Assembly (NCBI RefSeq): GCF_007747445.1
Contig: NZ_CP036425.1
Coordinates: 1,782,175-1,846,174 of the forward strand
DNA length: 64,000 nt
Origin: Poriferisphaera corsica
GTDB taxonomy: Bacteria > Planctomycetota > Phycisphaerae > Phycisphaerales > Phycisphaeraceae
Direction of reading: 5' to 3'
A model generated the notes under the pieces. That model made no database searches and had not been told where the DNA came from. It saw nothing but the letters and a program-made list of their open reading frames with translations. The position numbers were made by a program, and so were the translations under genes. Shown here in pieces: positions 54,749 through 63,800 of the stretch (positions are counted from its first letter, which is position 1; the number at the start of each line of letters is the position of its first letter).

Positions 54749-55387
54749 TTGAATGTGAGTCAAGAATTGCAAGACAATATCGATGCCATCCGAGAGCAAG
54801 CTAAGAGCCAAGGCTTGCTGTTGATCATTTCCGGCCCGAGTGGTGTTGGAAAGACAACGATCACGACGCAGGTCGTAAAAAAGCTTGAAGCGGCTTTTAG
54901 TGTTTCTATGACGACACGGCCGATGACACATGAAGATGTTGATGGGCGTGATTACCACTTTGTTTCGGAAGAGCAATTTCGCCAGGCCGTAGCGAGTGGT
55001 GATTTACTTGAATGGGCAGAGGTGTTTGGAAATCTATATGGCACACCGCGTGGAGCCGTCGTGAAGCAGTTGAATGAAGGCAAGATCGTCATTCTCGAGA
55101 TTGATGTTGAAGGTGCGATTTTGGTTAAACAGAATATGCCTGAAGCGTTTGCGTTGTTTGTATTGCCACCAAGTGAAGAGGAACTTTTGGGACGATTGCG
55201 TAAGCGGCAGCGTGAATCTGAAGAGATTATTCTGCGACGGTTTGCAAAATCAAAAGCAGAAATTGAACGCGCAAAAGCAAGCAGTGTTTACGATTGTTTT
55301 CTTACGAATGATATTCTCGAGCACACAATTCAAGAGGCTGTGCGGGTCGTGGAATCAGAACGGATGCGCCGTGTTATTGCTGAGTGA
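54749..55387 (+). CDS. gmk: Guanylate kinase
   Basis: A 212-residue kinase. Walker A SGPSGVGKTTI is at ~29-39. The GMP-binding part is SVSMTTRPMTHEDVDGRDYHF with the later LLEWAEVFGNLYGTPR, and IVILEIDVEGAILVKQNMP follows. The lid residues RLRKRQRESEEIILRR fit. It converts GMP to GDP with ATP and so supplies GTP and cyclic di-GMP precursors. The start is TTG at 54749 or GTG at 54755; both are non-ATG and neither has a clear ribosome-binding site. It sits 32 bases after pyrB and before the GmhB-like gene. Confidence 0.95.
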   Translation: MNVSQELQDNIDAIREQAKSQGLLLIISGPSGVGKTTITTQVVKKLEAAFSVSMTTRPMTHEDVDGRDYHFVSEEQFRQAVASGDLLEWAEVFGNLYGTPRGAVVKQLNEGKIVILEIDVEGAILVKQNMPEAFALFVLPPSEEELLGRLRKRQRESEEIILRRFAKSKAEIERAKASSVYDCFLTNDILEHTIQEAVRVVESERMRRVIAE

Positions 55388-55427
55388 TCTGGTTGAGTAC
55401 AACAGCATACGATGAACAGGATAAGCC

Positions 55428-56822
55428 TTGAACGAGCCAATAAAGAAAAAAAATGCAGCGGTGTTTCTGGATCGAGACGACACTTTGATTCATAACAGTG
55501 GCGATCTTGGTGACCCTGCTGATGTAGAATTGATTCAAGGAGCTGCGAGCGCAATCGCTTCATTACGTGGGCTTGGATATAAGATCGTGGTGGTAACGAA
55601 TCAAGGTGGAGTGGCTCGAGGTAAGTACACCGAATCTGATGTCGATGCTGTCCATCAACGGTTAAGCGAGTTGCTTGAAGAGCAGACCAGTGGTGCGAAG
55701 GTCGATCAATATTATTACTGTCCATACCATCCACAGGGATTGGTTGAAGAATACAAGCATGAGCATCCGGATCGCAAGCCGGCACCGGGAATGTTGCTTC
55801 GTGGTGCTGAAGATCTAGAGCTAGATCTTTCTAGTTGTTGGATGGTTGGCGATCAAATGCGTGATGTTCAGGCAGGTGCAGCCGCGGGCACACGAACAAT
55901 CTTAATTCGCGAAGATGCTGACCGTTTAGCCCCGTTAACGATTAGCCAGATGGAGAACGTGAAATCTGAAGCGGACAACGAGATCGTCAAGCCAGATTAC
56001 ATGGCAAAGAATGTCGTAGAAGCGGTCAGGATTATTGCCCAGCAACGTAAGCCCGAGACTAGCGAAGAAATCAATCGCGGCAAAGGCAATAGGCGTTGGG
56101 ATGCAGAAGCTGTCGCTGCACTTCAGAAAAAAAAGAAGGCAGAAACGGAAGAAGATAAAAAAAAACAAAACCAGGCCGATCGAATGACAGGTAATCGGCC
56201 GTTCAAGCCGTGGGCGAGTCAAGAAGCAAATTATGATGTTGATGAACGTGGTTGGATTAAGAAACCTGCCGCGGTCCTAAAAGAAGAGCAATTACACGAT
56301 CGCAAACTCAAACCATCAGAAGCCATAGATAAAAATAAGCCGGAAGCAGCTATCAAAACGATTGAGGGTAAAAACGAAACTCAACCCTTGATTGAAGAAA
56401 ATACAGATAAACCGGCTAAGACGAAGCAAAATCTGATAAATGAAAATATGCCAAGTGAACCCGCCACTGCGGTCAAGGTGAATGAACGGACTGTCCCCGC
56501 AAATCAGAAAATTGAGGCAGCTGCAGGGATCAGTAGCCAAACCGAGCCGGTTGCTACGAATCGCACACATGTGTCAACCGAGTCAGAACGAACACTCAAG
56601 CTAATTCTCAAAGAACTCAGACAGCTTAAAGGTGTGGATGAGCTATCAGCGCTTAAGGTTTTTGCAGTTGTGCTTCAAATGGCAGGTGTGCTGTGCTATA
56701 TCGGTGGGATTTGGCTCGGACAGCAGGACATGACCATCTTCGCAAAATGTGTAGCGGCAGGGATAATGATCCAACTTGGCACGATCGCCATGCTGCTGAC
56801 GGTGAATAGTCGACGTGGTTGA
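55428..56822 (+). CDS. GmhB-like HAD phosphatase with long linker and C-terminal membrane anchor
   Basis: A 464-residue protein. Residues ~10-170 are a HisB/GmhB-type HAD phosphatase: FLDRDDT (Asp15, Asp17), VVTNQGGVARG, RKPAPGM with the conserved Lys117, and MVGDQMRD. GmhB removes phosphate from heptose bisphosphate in lipopolysaccharide core synthesis, and a heptosyltransferase gene follows. The zinc loop is changed: Cys98 is kept, but the next His position is Tyr and the usual CxC before RKP is absent. Residues ~195-390 form a charged, disordered linker. Two helices at ~405-428 and ~433-457 are membrane segments. Such an extension is unusual for this family. The start is TTG, after AGGATAAG. 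Confidence 0.82.
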   Translation: MNEPIKKKNAAVFLDRDDTLIHNSGDLGDPADVELIQGAASAIASLRGLGYKIVVVTNQGGVARGKYTESDVDAVHQRLSELLEEQTSGAKVDQYYYCPYHPQGLVEEYKHEHPDRKPAPGMLLRGAEDLELDLSSCWMVGDQMRDVQAGAAAGTRTILIREDADRLAPLTISQMENVKSEADNEIVKPDYMAKNVVEAVRIIAQQRKPETSEEINRGKGNRRWDAEAVAALQKKKKAETEEDKKKQNQADRMTGNRPFKPWASQEANYDVDERGWIKKPAAVLKEEQLHDRKLKPSEAIDKNKPEAAIKTIEGKNETQPLIEENTDKPAKTKQNLINENMPSEPATAVKVNERTVPANQKIEAAAGISSQTEPVATNRTHVSTESERTLKLILKELRQLKGVDELSALKVFAVVLQMAGVLCYIGGIWLGQQDMTIFAKCVAAGIMIQLGTIAMLLTVNSRRG

Positions 56823-56878
56823 TCCATTCTGTGGGAAATTCACCAGAGATTAACTACAGGGCGACATTTTGTCTCTGT

Positions 56879-56887
56879 TGGTATAAT
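56879..56887 (+). promoter_or_regulatory. Extended -10 promoter of the heptosyltransferase gene
   Basis: TGGTATAAT (TGn plus perfect TATAAT, 56882-56887) ends seven bases before the ATG at 56895. Transcription would start at or next to the start codon, giving a leaderless message. Confidence 0.6.
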
Positions 56888-56894
56888 TCTCTTT

Positions 56895-57965
56895 ATGACC
56901 ATATCGCAGGATCAGAATATACAAAAGCTTCTCGTCTATATGCCAACCTGGCTGGGCGACTGTGTCATGGCTATCCCCACGCTTCGCAGCCTGAGGGAGA
57001 TTTATCCAAAGGCTCAGATTACGTTGTTGATTCGTGCAAACGTGAAGCCGCTTTTTTTAGATTTGCCTTGGGTCGACCGAATTGTCACTGTTCGATCGAA
57101 AAAAGGTGTGAAGGAGTCAGATGGTCGGCGAGGATCGCTTGTCAAACTTGCTCGTAGACTGTCAGTTCGAAAATTCGACCTTGTAGTTTTGCTGCCCAAT
57201 AGTTTCAAATCAGCTTTGGTGGCGAAGTTGTCAGGTGCCAAGCGAGTAGTGGGTTACGAACGTGATGGCCGCGGCTTTATGCTGACTGATCGTTTGATTC
57301 CAAGAAAAAATCCAGACGGTTTCGTACCTGTGCCAACGCTTGATTATTACCTCGGCATTGCCCGTTATCTTGGCGCAACAAAAGTCGATCATGACATGGT
57401 CCTTTTTACGCGTGAAGAAGATGATAAGCAGATTGATTCTATGCTTGAAAAAAATGGTATTAATCTGGCTGCAGGTGATGAGTTCGTTCTATTAAATCCC
57501 GGTGCTCAAAAATTAATGAAGCGTTGGCCTGCGCCACAATTTTCTGAGATTGCGAACAAACTGTACGAACAGCATGGCCTGAAAATTGCGATTACCGGAT
57601 CACCTTCAGAGCATGGTATTCTTGAGTCCATCGAAACGGGAACAAACGTTCCTGTTGTGAATTTTGCGAAGCTGGGAATGAACTTGAGATTGCTGAAAAG
57701 TGCAGTCAAATTTAGCCGCTTGATGATTACTAATGATACGGGTCCGCGTCATATCGCTGCAGCAATGGGTACGCCGGTTGTGAGTCTATTCGGCCCCACC
57801 GGGCCTGAATGGACAAAGATCTATTTCGAAGATGAAATTGAATTATCTGCTCCCGGGATTTGTGATGCTTGCAAAAGCGAATCATGGGCAAAAACAGGCA
57901 GATGCATGCACACGATCACGGTTGATGCTGTGTATGACAGTGCAACTGAACTGTTGGGTTTCTAG
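56895..57965 (+). CDS. waaF: Lipopolysaccharide heptosyltransferase II-like (GT9)
   Basis: A 356-residue GT-B enzyme. The N-terminus LLVYMPTWLGDCVMAIPTLR is the WaaF signature, with Asp in WLGD probably catalytic. The C-terminal nucleotide-sugar domain has VLLNPGAQKLMKRWP, ITNDTGPRHIAAAMGTPVVS and LFGPTGPEWTK. The family transfers L-glycero-D-manno-heptose to the inner core of lipopolysaccharide. The GmhB-like phosphatase gene upstream would supply the donor pathway, and a further glycosyltransferase gene follows by 22 bases. Whether the acceptor is lipid A core here is inference. Translation may be leaderless. Confidence 0.9.
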   Translation: MTISQDQNIQKLLVYMPTWLGDCVMAIPTLRSLREIYPKAQITLLIRANVKPLFLDLPWVDRIVTVRSKKGVKESDGRRGSLVKLARRLSVRKFDLVVLLPNSFKSALVAKLSGAKRVVGYERDGRGFMLTDRLIPRKNPDGFVPVPTLDYYLGIARYLGATKVDHDMVLFTREEDDKQIDSMLEKNGINLAAGDEFVLLNPGAQKLMKRWPAPQFSEIANKLYEQHGLKIAITGSPSEHGILESIETGTNVPVVNFAKLGMNLRLLKSAVKFSRLMITNDTGPRHIAAAMGTPVVSLFGPTGPEWTKIYFEDEIELSAPGICDACKSESWAKTGRCMHTITVDAVYDSATELLGF

Positions 57966-57987
57966 AACTGCGATCAAAGGATATCTC

Positions 57988-59172
57988 ATGAAAATCGCAG
58001 TTGCGATCGAACATTTCAATCCCATGGAAGGCGGCGCAGAACGTTCAACCGCAGAGACCGTGCGAGAACTTCTTGCACGCGATCATGAAGTGACAGTCAT
58101 TGCAGGATCTGCGAAGGCAAGCACGTTACCAGACGGTGTGAAGTTGTTGGCAATGCGCGAGAAAAAATCCAGCGGAGCATTACAACTCAAACGTTTCTCT
58201 TTATGGGCTAATCATCAGATAGATAATGGTGGTTTTGACACCACTTTGTCAATCACGATGGCTGTCGGTGCTCATGTGCTTCAACCACGTGGCGGAACGG
58301 TTCGTGAGACGCTCGAACGTAATATTGCTTTGCGTAAAGGCGCGATGAAGCAGCAATGGAAAAGGTGGATGATCTCACTGAATCCCAAGCAGCGGGCATT
58401 GCTGAAACTTGAACGTCAGCACCTTGCGCCGGATAGCCGTGTGAAGAAAATAGTAGCGCTCAGCGAATATGTCGTTGAGCAATTACGAATTCATTACAAC
58501 GTAGCAGATGATCGTATCGTCGTTATCCCGAATGCCGCGGCTATGCCTGAAGCTAGTCATCAATTGAAATCACAATGGCGGCAGGCGGTTCATCAACAAT
58601 ATGCAATCCCTGAAGACGCTACCGGCATCTATCTTTATGCTGCACAGAATCCTCGGTTGAAGGGCTTCGGTACTATTCTCGAAGCTGTGCGATTAATGGT
58701 AAAGGCTGGCCAGAGGCCAGTCGTTCTTTTAGCCGGCCGATTTGGATATAAAGACCAAGATGTAGCGGCAAGAATGGGCATACGCGATAATTTGCGTTTC
58801 ATTGGTGAAACCAGCCAGATGGCCACGCTCTACGCCGCCGCAGATGTAACCGTGCTGCCTAGTTACTATGATCCTTCCAGCAAAGTCGTGATCGAGAGTT
58901 TGATGATGGGCCGGCCCGCGATCAGTTCCGGCTTTAATGGGGCGAGTGACTTTCTTTCACCCGTGATTGATGCAGATGGGAACTCAGCCGATCGGGGAAT
59001 TGTCGTCAATGACCCTGGAGACGCGCCCGGCTGGGCTCAGGCCATGACTGCGATCGTTGAAAAATCGCAATACGATGCATTTGCCGCCGCCACCGATGGA
59101 TTGCGTGAACAGCTCTCCATGAAACGTCATGTGGATCAGCTAGAAAAAGTACTATCCGACGCATGTGGTTGA
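57988..59172 (+). CDS. Glycosyltransferase family 4 (WaaG-like)
   Basis: A 394-residue GT-B enzyme. It starts MKIAVAIEHFNPMEGGAERS, the pattern of LPS glucosyltransferase I-like proteins. The acceptor domain contains HVLQPRGGTVRETLERN. The C-terminal domain has YAAQNPRLKGFGTILEAVRL, LLAGRFG, LRFIGETSQMATLYAAADV and PSYYDPSSKVVIESLMMGRP, with the conserved Glu of the donor site. The ATG at 57988 is preceded by AAAGGAT; a longer frame from 57832 lies inside waaF and was rejected. It probably adds a hexose next to the heptose transferred by the upstream enzyme. Confidence 0.88.
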   Translation: MKIAVAIEHFNPMEGGAERSTAETVRELLARDHEVTVIAGSAKASTLPDGVKLLAMREKKSSGALQLKRFSLWANHQIDNGGFDTTLSITMAVGAHVLQPRGGTVRETLERNIALRKGAMKQQWKRWMISLNPKQRALLKLERQHLAPDSRVKKIVALSEYVVEQLRIHYNVADDRIVVIPNAAAMPEASHQLKSQWRQAVHQQYAIPEDATGIYLYAAQNPRLKGFGTILEAVRLMVKAGQRPVVLLAGRFGYKDQDVAARMGIRDNLRFIGETSQMATLYAAADVTVLPSYYDPSSKVVIESLMMGRPAISSGFNGASDFLSPVIDADGNSADRGIVVNDPGDAPGWAQAMTAIVEKSQYDAFAAATDGLREQLSMKRHVDQLEKVLSDACG

Positions 59173-59278
59173 AAGCTGTAAGTGTTTATTTTGAAATGAA
59201 TTATGTGATTGTTTGGTGGGGCTGAGCTTTGCCAAATGTTTTTAAGTGTTAGTACCCTGAGGTCTGACCGGTCACGAT

Positions 59279-59308
59279 TTGCAAAATTGCCCCTCTGACG
59301 GATATAAT
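59279..59308 (+). promoter_or_regulatory. Promoter of the rpsL-rpsG operon
   Basis: TTGCAA (59279-59284) and a perfect TATAAT (59303-59308), spacer 18 bases. The leader before rpsL is ~33 bases. Confidence 0.65.
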
Positions 59309-59347
59309 GCCCGACTCGACTTATAACTGGAAGACTTAGGAAAAGTT

Positions 59348-59722
59348 ATGCCAACTATTAACCAACTCGTACGAAGCCCTCGCGTCACACCGAAGGCCAA
59401 GTCAAAGGTCAAAGACCTTGATGCATGCCCACAACGTCGTGGTGTGTGTCTGCAGGTGAAGACTGTCACCCCTAAGAAGCCAAACTCCGCTCTCCGTAAG
59501 GTCGCACGTGTGCGTCTCTCGAACGGTAAGGAAATCACGGCTTACATCGGTGGTGAAGGTCACAACCTTCAGGAACACAGTATCGTACTCGTCCGTGGCG
59601 GTCGTGTTCGCGACCTTCCCGGTGTACGTTACCACGTTGTTCGCGGTGCTCTCGACTGCCTCGGCGTCGAAAACCGCAAAAAGGGCCGCTCGAAGTACGG
59701 CGTCAAGAAGCCTAAGGGCTAA
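59348..59722 (+). CDS. rpsL: 30S ribosomal protein S12
   Basis: A 124-residue ribosomal protein of normal length. It begins [12 protein letters not shown] and contains [68 protein letters not shown] and ends in a [14 protein letters not shown] tail. The lysine of TPKKPNSA corresponds to the streptomycin-resistance position; it is the wild-type residue. S12 sits at the decoding centre. rpsG follows after 128 bases, as in the str operon. Confidence 0.98.
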   Translation: MPTINQLVRSPRVTPKAKSKVKDLDACPQRRGVCLQVKTVTPKKPNSALRKVARVRLSNGKEITAYIGGEGHNLQEHSIVLVRGGRVRDLPGVRYHVVRGALDCLGVENRKKGRSKYGVKKPKG

Positions 59723-59850
59723 TTGACCGAACGGATTCGTGATCGTTGATGTGTCTTCACGATAACAATCACGGCAAGTAATTGTCTTTCACAAGACAGT
59801 GAACATGATCCTGCTTCACCGCAGGATGGATGAGCCAAAAAGGAAACAAA

Positions 59851-60327
59851 ATGGCAGGTAGAATTACCAAAGCAGAACAGCAATTAAAGCCAGATCCAAA
59901 ATATAAGGATTTGGTTCTCTCACGCTTCATTAACTGCGTGATGCTCGACGGCAAAAAGTCCGTCGCCCAACGAGTCATCTATGATGCACTCGATATCATC
60001 GAAGATCGCATGAAGGGCAAGCCCGCTGCGATCGAAGTCTTCCACAAAGCCCTCGATAACGTGCGTCCGAACGTCGAAGTTCGCTCAAAGCGTGTCGGTG
60101 GTACCAACTATCAAGTACCTATGCAGGTCAACAAGAAGCGTCAGCAATCATTGGCCTTCCGTTGGATCATCAAAGCATGCCGTGCAGACCGTGGTAAGCC
60201 AATGTCTGTCCGTCTTGCGAATGAATTGATGAATGCGTTTAAGGGTGAAGGTAAGGCCATGAACACGCGTGACCAAACGCACCGCATGGCAGAAGCGAAC
60301 AAAGCTTTCGCTCACTTCGCTTGGTAA
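59851..60327 (+). CDS. rpsG: 30S ribosomal protein S7
   Basis: A 158-residue ribosomal protein (156 is common). MAGRITKAEQQLKPDPKYKD is followed by FINCVMLDGKKSVAQRVIYD, ALDNVRPNVEVRSKRVGG, TNYQVPMQV and LAFRWIIKACR. The end, RDQTHRMAEANKAFAHFAW, is typical. S7 nucleates assembly of the 30S head and contacts tRNA in the exit site. AAAGGAAA precedes the ATG at 59851, so an upstream in-frame ATG at 59830 was not used. The usual str-operon partners fusA and tuf are not downstream; a terminator is. Confidence 0.97.
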   Translation: MAGRITKAEQQLKPDPKYKDLVLSRFINCVMLDGKKSVAQRVIYDALDIIEDRMKGKPAAIEVFHKALDNVRPNVEVRSKRVGGTNYQVPMQVNKKRQQSLAFRWIIKACRADRGKPMSVRLANELMNAFKGEGKAMNTRDQTHRMAEANKAFAHFAW

Positions 60328-60413
60328 TTTATGTAATCCAGCTGCTTCGAGAGCTCGCTTTGAATCAAACTCAAATCTAGTAGCGCCGAAGCATGCCAGT
60401 ATTAAAGTCGAGG

Positions 60414-60442
60414 CCCTTCCATTTTTCAATGGAAGGGTTTTT
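60414..60442 (+). terminator. Intrinsic terminator after rpsG
   Basis: A perfect 10-bp stem CCCTTCCATT / AATGGAAGGG with loop TTTC and a T-run. It ends the two-gene ribosomal operon. Confidence 0.9.
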
Positions 60443-60537
60443 ATTTGTACCCATTCACCGCTATCATTGATGATTGTTAATTTGCTTACAAGCCCACACA
60501 CTTTGTGTATGGGATAACTAATCGCGAGTTAGATCAC

Positions 60538-61632
60538 ATGGACCTCCACCGCTATCATCGCCAAATGCTCCTCCCCGACATCGGTGAGCAAGGCCAGCAA
60601 AGCCTTCTCTCATCCACCGCACTCATCGTCGGTTGTGGCGCGCTTGGCTGTATGATCGCCAGTATGCTCGTTCGCGCAGGTGTCGGCAAGATCATTCTTG
60701 TCGATCGTGACTTTGTGGATCTCACTAATCTGCAACGACAGGTTCTTTTTAACGAAGATGACGTTAAAATAGGTCTTCCAAAAGCCATAGCTGCACAAGA
60801 AAAACTCTCGCGCATCAATTCCAATGTCGAGATTCAAGCTGAAGTTGCTGACATCAACTTCATGAACATCGAAACCTATCTCAAGGACTGCGACATCGTC
60901 ATCGACGGCGTCGACAATTTTGAAACCCGCTACGTCGTGAATGACGCTGCTGTCAAGCACGCAATCCCCTACGTCTATGGCGGAGCAGTCGGCACCACAG
61001 GCACCATCTATCCCATCTTGCCGCATACTCCTGACCAGTCCGCTCGCTGGGAAGCAGAACCGGACGTTTCCATCGCAGGCCCATGCCTTCGTTGTATTCA
61101 TGAAAGCATGCCAGCCCCGGGCTCAACGCCGACCTGTGATACTGCAGGCGTTCTTGGCCCAATTGTTTCTATTATTGCGAACCTGCAAGTGTCTGAAGCG
61201 ATCAAGCTTCTCACAAAGAATTGGCAACGGGTAAATAGGTCGATGGTTCATTTGGATCTATGGCTTAATCGATTTAATCAATTCGATGTTGCGGATCTTT
61301 ACCGACATAATGATTGCATCTGTTGCAAACAACGTCATTTCGAATTTCTTGATGGTCAGTATTCCAGCCAAACCACGACGATGTGCGGACGAGAAGCCGT
61401 GCAAATACTGCCTACTCAAGAAATGGTGTCAATCGATTTAAACAAAATCAAACAACAACTCCAATCTTCATCGCATATTGAAAAACATAATCCATATATG
61501 CTTCAAATTAAGCTTGAAGAGCAGGGCAAAATGATCAACTTATCCATTTTCTCAGATGGAAGAGCCTTAATTCAAGGCACCCGTGATGAATCAATTGCGA
61601 AAAGCATCTATGCGAGATATGTCGGTAACTAA
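60538..61632 (+). CDS. ThiF/MoeB/HesA-type adenylyltransferase
   Basis: A protein of 364 residues from the ATG at 60538. The start HRYHRQMLLPDIGEQGQQSL and the nucleotide motif ALIVGCGALGCMIASMLVRA are those of E1-like activating enzymes. ILVDRDFVDLTNLQRQVLFN, DCDIVIDGVDNFETRYVVND and PYVYGGAVGTTGTI follow. Zinc ligands are CLRC near 181 and CICC near 270. The family adenylates the C-terminal glycine of ThiS or MoaD-like proteins in thiamin or molybdopterin synthesis. The C-terminal ~90 residues resemble the place of a rhodanese domain but carry no clear active-site cysteine. No sulfur-carrier gene is adjacent, so the partner is unknown. Confidence 0.9.
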   Translation: MDLHRYHRQMLLPDIGEQGQQSLLSSTALIVGCGALGCMIASMLVRAGVGKIILVDRDFVDLTNLQRQVLFNEDDVKIGLPKAIAAQEKLSRINSNVEIQAEVADINFMNIETYLKDCDIVIDGVDNFETRYVVNDAAVKHAIPYVYGGAVGTTGTIYPILPHTPDQSARWEAEPDVSIAGPCLRCIHESMPAPGSTPTCDTAGVLGPIVSIIANLQVSEAIKLLTKNWQRVNRSMVHLDLWLNRFNQFDVADLYRHNDCICCKQRHFEFLDGQYSSQTTTMCGREAVQILPTQEMVSIDLNKIKQQLQSSSHIEKHNPYMLQIKLEEQGKMINLSIFSDGRALIQGTRDESIAKSIYARYVGN

Positions 61633-61633
61633 C

Positions 61634-62389
61634 TCATACATTGAATTGCTTCATAGAAACATGTTTACGCTCTAGATCAACATCATAAATCCGATACGCA
61701 TGTGGTTGGTTGCAAAATGCAGTACCCGTTGCAAAGTACGCATATTTCATATGCAATAATTCAGTCCCCTGATGATAATGCCCTGACAATGAGAGAATCA
61801 CGCGTTCTGATTCATCTACTTTCTCGGTGATTGTGCGGTCATCAAGATAGGAATGCGGATAACCTTCATGCAATGTGGGTGTCAAAACATAATGCTGGAG
61901 ATGGACTTGTGGCATCTCAGACACACAATGCAACGTCTCTTCAAATCGCTCACGTTCCAACCCAAGCCGTTGCGGCATATGGTTCTCAGTTTCTTCATCA
62001 TGAAATGCGATAAATTTGAAACCATTCAATGACAAGTCATCAAACCGTTCAAATATCTGCCACAAAAGATTTGGCAAATCATGATTACCCGCAACGACCA
62101 TATAAGGCAGCTCCGAGTTATCAAGCACATCTTTGATGTATAGATAATCTGCAAGGCATGCTAGCGTTTCCTCTTCCCCAAGCATGCCATTCGCTTGAGC
62201 CGAAATCCAATCATCTGGTACGTCTAGCAGATCACCCGTTACAACAATGATATCCGGTGAATGCTCTTTTGCTGACCTGACTGCTTTAGCAAAAAGACTC
62301 GGCACTTCTCGGACCAAACGCTCCGAGTGCGTTGTCACACCCGGTATCGCTTGCCTTAAGTGCAAATCAGTAATCTGTGCGATTCTCAT
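61634..62389 (-). CDS. Calcineurin-like metallophosphoesterase
   Basis: A 251-residue protein from the ATG at 62389 (a longer frame starts at 62431). The five metal-site motifs are present in order: MRIAQITDLHL, IIVVTGDLLD, MVVAGNHDLPN, a histidine in QVHLQHYVL, and LSLSGHYHQG. These define the phosphoesterase superfamily. Relatives cleave cyclic nucleotides, phospholipids or nucleic acid ends; the substrate is not evident. It ends one base from the convergent adenylyltransferase gene, with no space for a terminator, so the transcripts overlap. Confidence 0.88.
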   Translation of the reverse strand: MRIAQITDLHLRQAIPGVTTHSERLVREVPSLFAKAVRSAKEHSPDIIVVTGDLLDVPDDWISAQANGMLGEEETLACLADYLYIKDVLDNSELPYMVVAGNHDLPNLLWQIFERFDDLSLNGFKFIAFHDEETENHMPQRLGLERERFEETLHCVSEMPQVHLQHYVLTPTLHEGYPHSYLDDRTITEKVDESERVILSLSGHYHQGTELLHMKYAYFATGTAFCNQPHAYRIYDVDLERKHVSMKQFNV

Positions 62390-62495
62390 AACGATTGATT
62401 TTACCTCAAACCGATCTGATAGACGACTCATTGTTCAGCATCGGTGAATTGCCCATGTCGCTTGATCACACATTGATCATCACACGCAATTATAA

Positions 62496-62523
62496 ACAGC
62501 AGGCAATGTTACTTGCCTGCTGT
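62496..62523 (-). terminator. Terminator of the outer-membrane protein gene
   Basis: A perfect 11-bp stem ACAGCAGGCAA / TTGCCTGCTGT with a 6-base loop. On the reverse strand it is followed by TTATAATT, a weak T-run. Confidence 0.55.
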
Positions 62524-62566
62524 CTGGAAACGGATCATGTTGACCGTTGTATCAATGTTAAATCAA

Positions 62567-63508
62567 TCAAAAACTCATACTCAATCCAGCCGACATAATC
62601 ACACGTGTCTCATCATCACCCGTACCCGCTGCAACGCTGATATCACGTAATTGGTCCGATAGCATTAAGTAATCAACACCACAATATCCTTCCCACGATC
62701 CATCCATCTGAATCACATCATCTAGTGGCATCGACGCATGAAAACCAACACTTGCGTAACCAAAAAAATCACCGTCACCATTACTCCCCGTTTGATAGTA
62801 ATCGTTCAAGTTCAACCCAAATGTCACTGGAACCGACAACGTTATCGGCGTACTCTCAGATTCTATGATCAGTATTGAAGGCGATATGCCAATTTCCAGA
62901 TATACCCCATCTGCATTTCCTATCCCATCAGCTGCCGAGCTCGTTTCGAAAGCAACAAGCCCATATGGTTGTAATCCTTCAAAGCCCGGTATCACAATCC
63001 CAGCTTCTTCCCACATCCCCGTATCATCGAATGCTAAGCTCACATCAAGTTCTTGATTAAACTCACCGCCACCCGCGGGATTCTCTAACCATATGTAAGT
63101 TGCATCGAACGACAATGTATCACTCAACGCAAAATTGATTCCCGCTGTTAAGTCCGCTTCATACCAAGCAGATTCGCCGCCACGATCTTGTGACGAAAAA
63201 CTTGACCATACCCCAAAGGTTGTGGAGACCTGTTCATTCACTTGATAAGTGACCGCTGCAGATGGCTGTACAATCAACCCATTCACATTCTGCTTCCCCT
63301 GTGAAATCCCTCTAAACCAATATTCAGTCGTAAAGTGTGTATTTGCCTCAAACGACCATTTCGAACTAGCTTCAGTTGTCGCTGTTAACTCTTCTATAAC
63401 ACCCGGCTCAGCAAATTCATTCTGCGCATAAGTCGGCAAGCAAATTCCTATCGAAGCAATCGGCAATGCACAGACAACAGCACGCAAGGGGTTAGCCTTG
63501 TAAAACAT
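62567..63508 (-). CDS. Outer-membrane beta-barrel protein (TorF/porin-like)
   Basis: A 313-residue exported protein from the ATG at 63508, which has GAGGAA upstream; an in-frame ATG at 63601 would put a non-signal leader ahead. Residues 1-28 form the signal peptide (AVVCALPIASIGICLPTYA). From ~55 on, alternating amphipathic strands such as HFTTEYWFRGISQGKQN, PSAAVTYQV and ADLTAGINFAL indicate a barrel. The RGISQ pattern near the start recalls the TIGR02001/TorF family of putative porins. The C-terminus ends RVIMSAGLSMSF, with a final Phe as usual for outer-membrane proteins. The transported solute is unknown. It is transcribed alone. Confidence 0.82.
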   Translation of the reverse strand: MFYKANPLRAVVCALPIASIGICLPTYAQNEFAEPGVIEELTATTEASSKWSFEANTHFTTEYWFRGISQGKQNVNGLIVQPSAAVTYQVNEQVSTTFGVWSSFSSQDRGGESAWYEADLTAGINFALSDTLSFDATYIWLENPAGGGEFNQELDVSLAFDDTGMWEEAGIVIPGFEGLQPYGLVAFETSSAADGIGNADGVYLEIGISPSILIIESESTPITLSVPVTFGLNLNDYYQTGSNGDGDFFGYASVGFHASMPLDDVIQMDGSWEGYCGVDYLMLSDQLRDISVAAGTGDDETRVIMSAGLSMSF

Positions 63509-63755
63509 AATATTCCTCTTTCTATAACTTTCTTGGGACCTACTGACTAAAAAACATACAAATACGCTTTCACCATTACCTCTAAGCAACCCGTGTGCCA
63601 AACATTGATTTGTTGTATTTCAGTATTGCTTTTGAGGGTTAATGATATGAAATTGCATTTTTATCGCTTTTACCGCCCACATTCATTGCCTGAATATCGC
63701 GCAGTCGTCCAACATCGCCTATAAGTTGCGCAATTATGCAACTAACAACCCGCGC
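63509..63755. other. Intergenic region before the edge gene
   Basis: About 250 bases. A hairpin-like GTTGC-N8-GCAAC (63725-63742) and a 25-codon frame at 63647-63724 were seen; the latter has no supporting signal. No further features. Confidence 0.35.
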
Positions 63756-63780
63756 AAAAAAAAAGCGACCTAAGCCGCTT
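63756..63780 (-). terminator. Terminator of the partial gene at the right edge
   Basis: On the reverse strand AAGCG / CGCTT forms the stem with an 8-base loop, followed by nine T (63756-63764). It lies 20 bases after the stop of the partial gene. Confidence 0.7.
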
Positions 63781-63800
63781 CGAATAATTCAGGTTCAATA

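Noticed and set aside
62496-62523. Transposon end or attachment site
   Set aside because: The perfect 11-bp hairpin has no partner copy elsewhere in the window and is best explained as the terminator of the outer-membrane protein gene.
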